5,213 bases of DNA, from NCBI GenBank assembly GCA_024763115.1, contig JANTGB010000193.1:1-5213 (forward strand), in the 5' to 3' direction. The notes beneath the pieces are model-generated. The model saw nothing but the letters and a program-made list of their open reading frames with translations. It made no database searches and had not been told where the DNA came from. Position 1 is the stretch's first letter. The number at the start of each line of letters is the position of its first letter. This DNA is from Desulfobulbaceae bacterium. GTDB lineage: Bacteria; Desulfobacterota; Desulfobulbia; Desulfobulbales; SURF-16. Positions 5,094 to 5,213 of this stretch are shown here, piece by piece. The translations under genes and the position numbers were made by a program.

Positions 5094-5213
5094 TAGGAGG
5101 CTGTCCGAGAATGCCCTTTCTGCGGAGTCTCGTGCCTCGCTTACCTGCCCAACTCTGTGTTATTTTGAAAAAATAATGCTCGTAATATCAACTATATGAC
5201 TGCGCTTATTTTT
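5094..5213 (-). mobile_element. Family A miniature inverted-repeat element, right copy (cut by window edge)
   Basis: TA (5094-5095) is followed by GGAGGCTGTCCGAGAAT, the outer end of family A. Bases 5096-5213 are the reverse complement of 1-118 with one difference. It carries the same 28-base extra segment (5120-5147, including CGGAGTCTC at 5123-5131). It stops at exactly the same internal base as the left copy, inside the palindromic centre. It lies 67 bases after the kinase stop and may act as a hairpin-forming end of the transcript. I see no separate classical terminator in 5027-5093. Confidence 0.8.

Noticed and set aside
1..5213. Linear replicon with terminal inverted repeats
   Set aside because: The ends are halves of a repeat that is also present inside the window, and no replication or partition gene is present. 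A repeat-broken assembly is simpler.

Overview
The window is an exopolysaccharide (EPS) assembly and export gene set from a Gram-negative bacterium. Its intergenic gaps are filled with miniature inverted-repeat elements. Two secreted or outer-membrane proteins with signal peptides establish the Gram-negative envelope. The gene content resembles the EPS loci that accompany the exosortase A (XrtA/PEP-CTERM) system of proteobacteria and Desulfobacterota. I lean towards a Desulfobacterota-like or similar environmental genome, but nothing in the window fixes the taxon, and no exosortase or PEP-CTERM substrate is present.

Layout, all genes on the + strand: 1-118 is a truncated miniature element (family A), followed by a decayed older copy (119-178). 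211-765 is a Wza-type polysaccharide export protein with Poly_export and SLBB domains. 876-2036 is an outer-membrane beta-barrel protein. 2039-2259 is a family B repeat, followed by a complete family A element (2260-2404). 2433-3995 is a Wzz-type chain-length determinant. 3993-4165 is a second family B repeat in the opposite orientation. 4196-5026 is a BY-kinase-like ATPase of the Wzc-C/CapB type. 5094-5213 is a third family A copy, inverted relative to the first.

How the genes work together: the inner-membrane chain-length protein and the cytoplasmic kinase-like protein would form the split equivalent of Wzc (polysaccharide co-polymerase plus autokinase). The secreted export protein would continue the route through the periplasm and outer membrane, and the beta-barrel is a candidate outer-membrane partner. 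No glycosyltransferase, flippase or polymerase lies in the window, so the locus must continue elsewhere.

The most unusual part is the repeat content. Family A is a near-palindrome with CTAG/TA-type ends, in three copies plus one relic. Family B is a separate GTAAC-ended element present twice in opposite orientation around the chain-length gene. Both families carry a shared TAAGC...GAGACTCCG segment of 21-23 nt. The window begins and ends at matching points inside two inverted copies of A, which differ at one base in 118. This is either a break of assembly at a repeat or a real inverted-repeat-bounded cassette. The kinase lacks a C-terminal tyrosine cluster in frame, but two tyrosine codons appear in the +1-shifted frame just past an A5 run.
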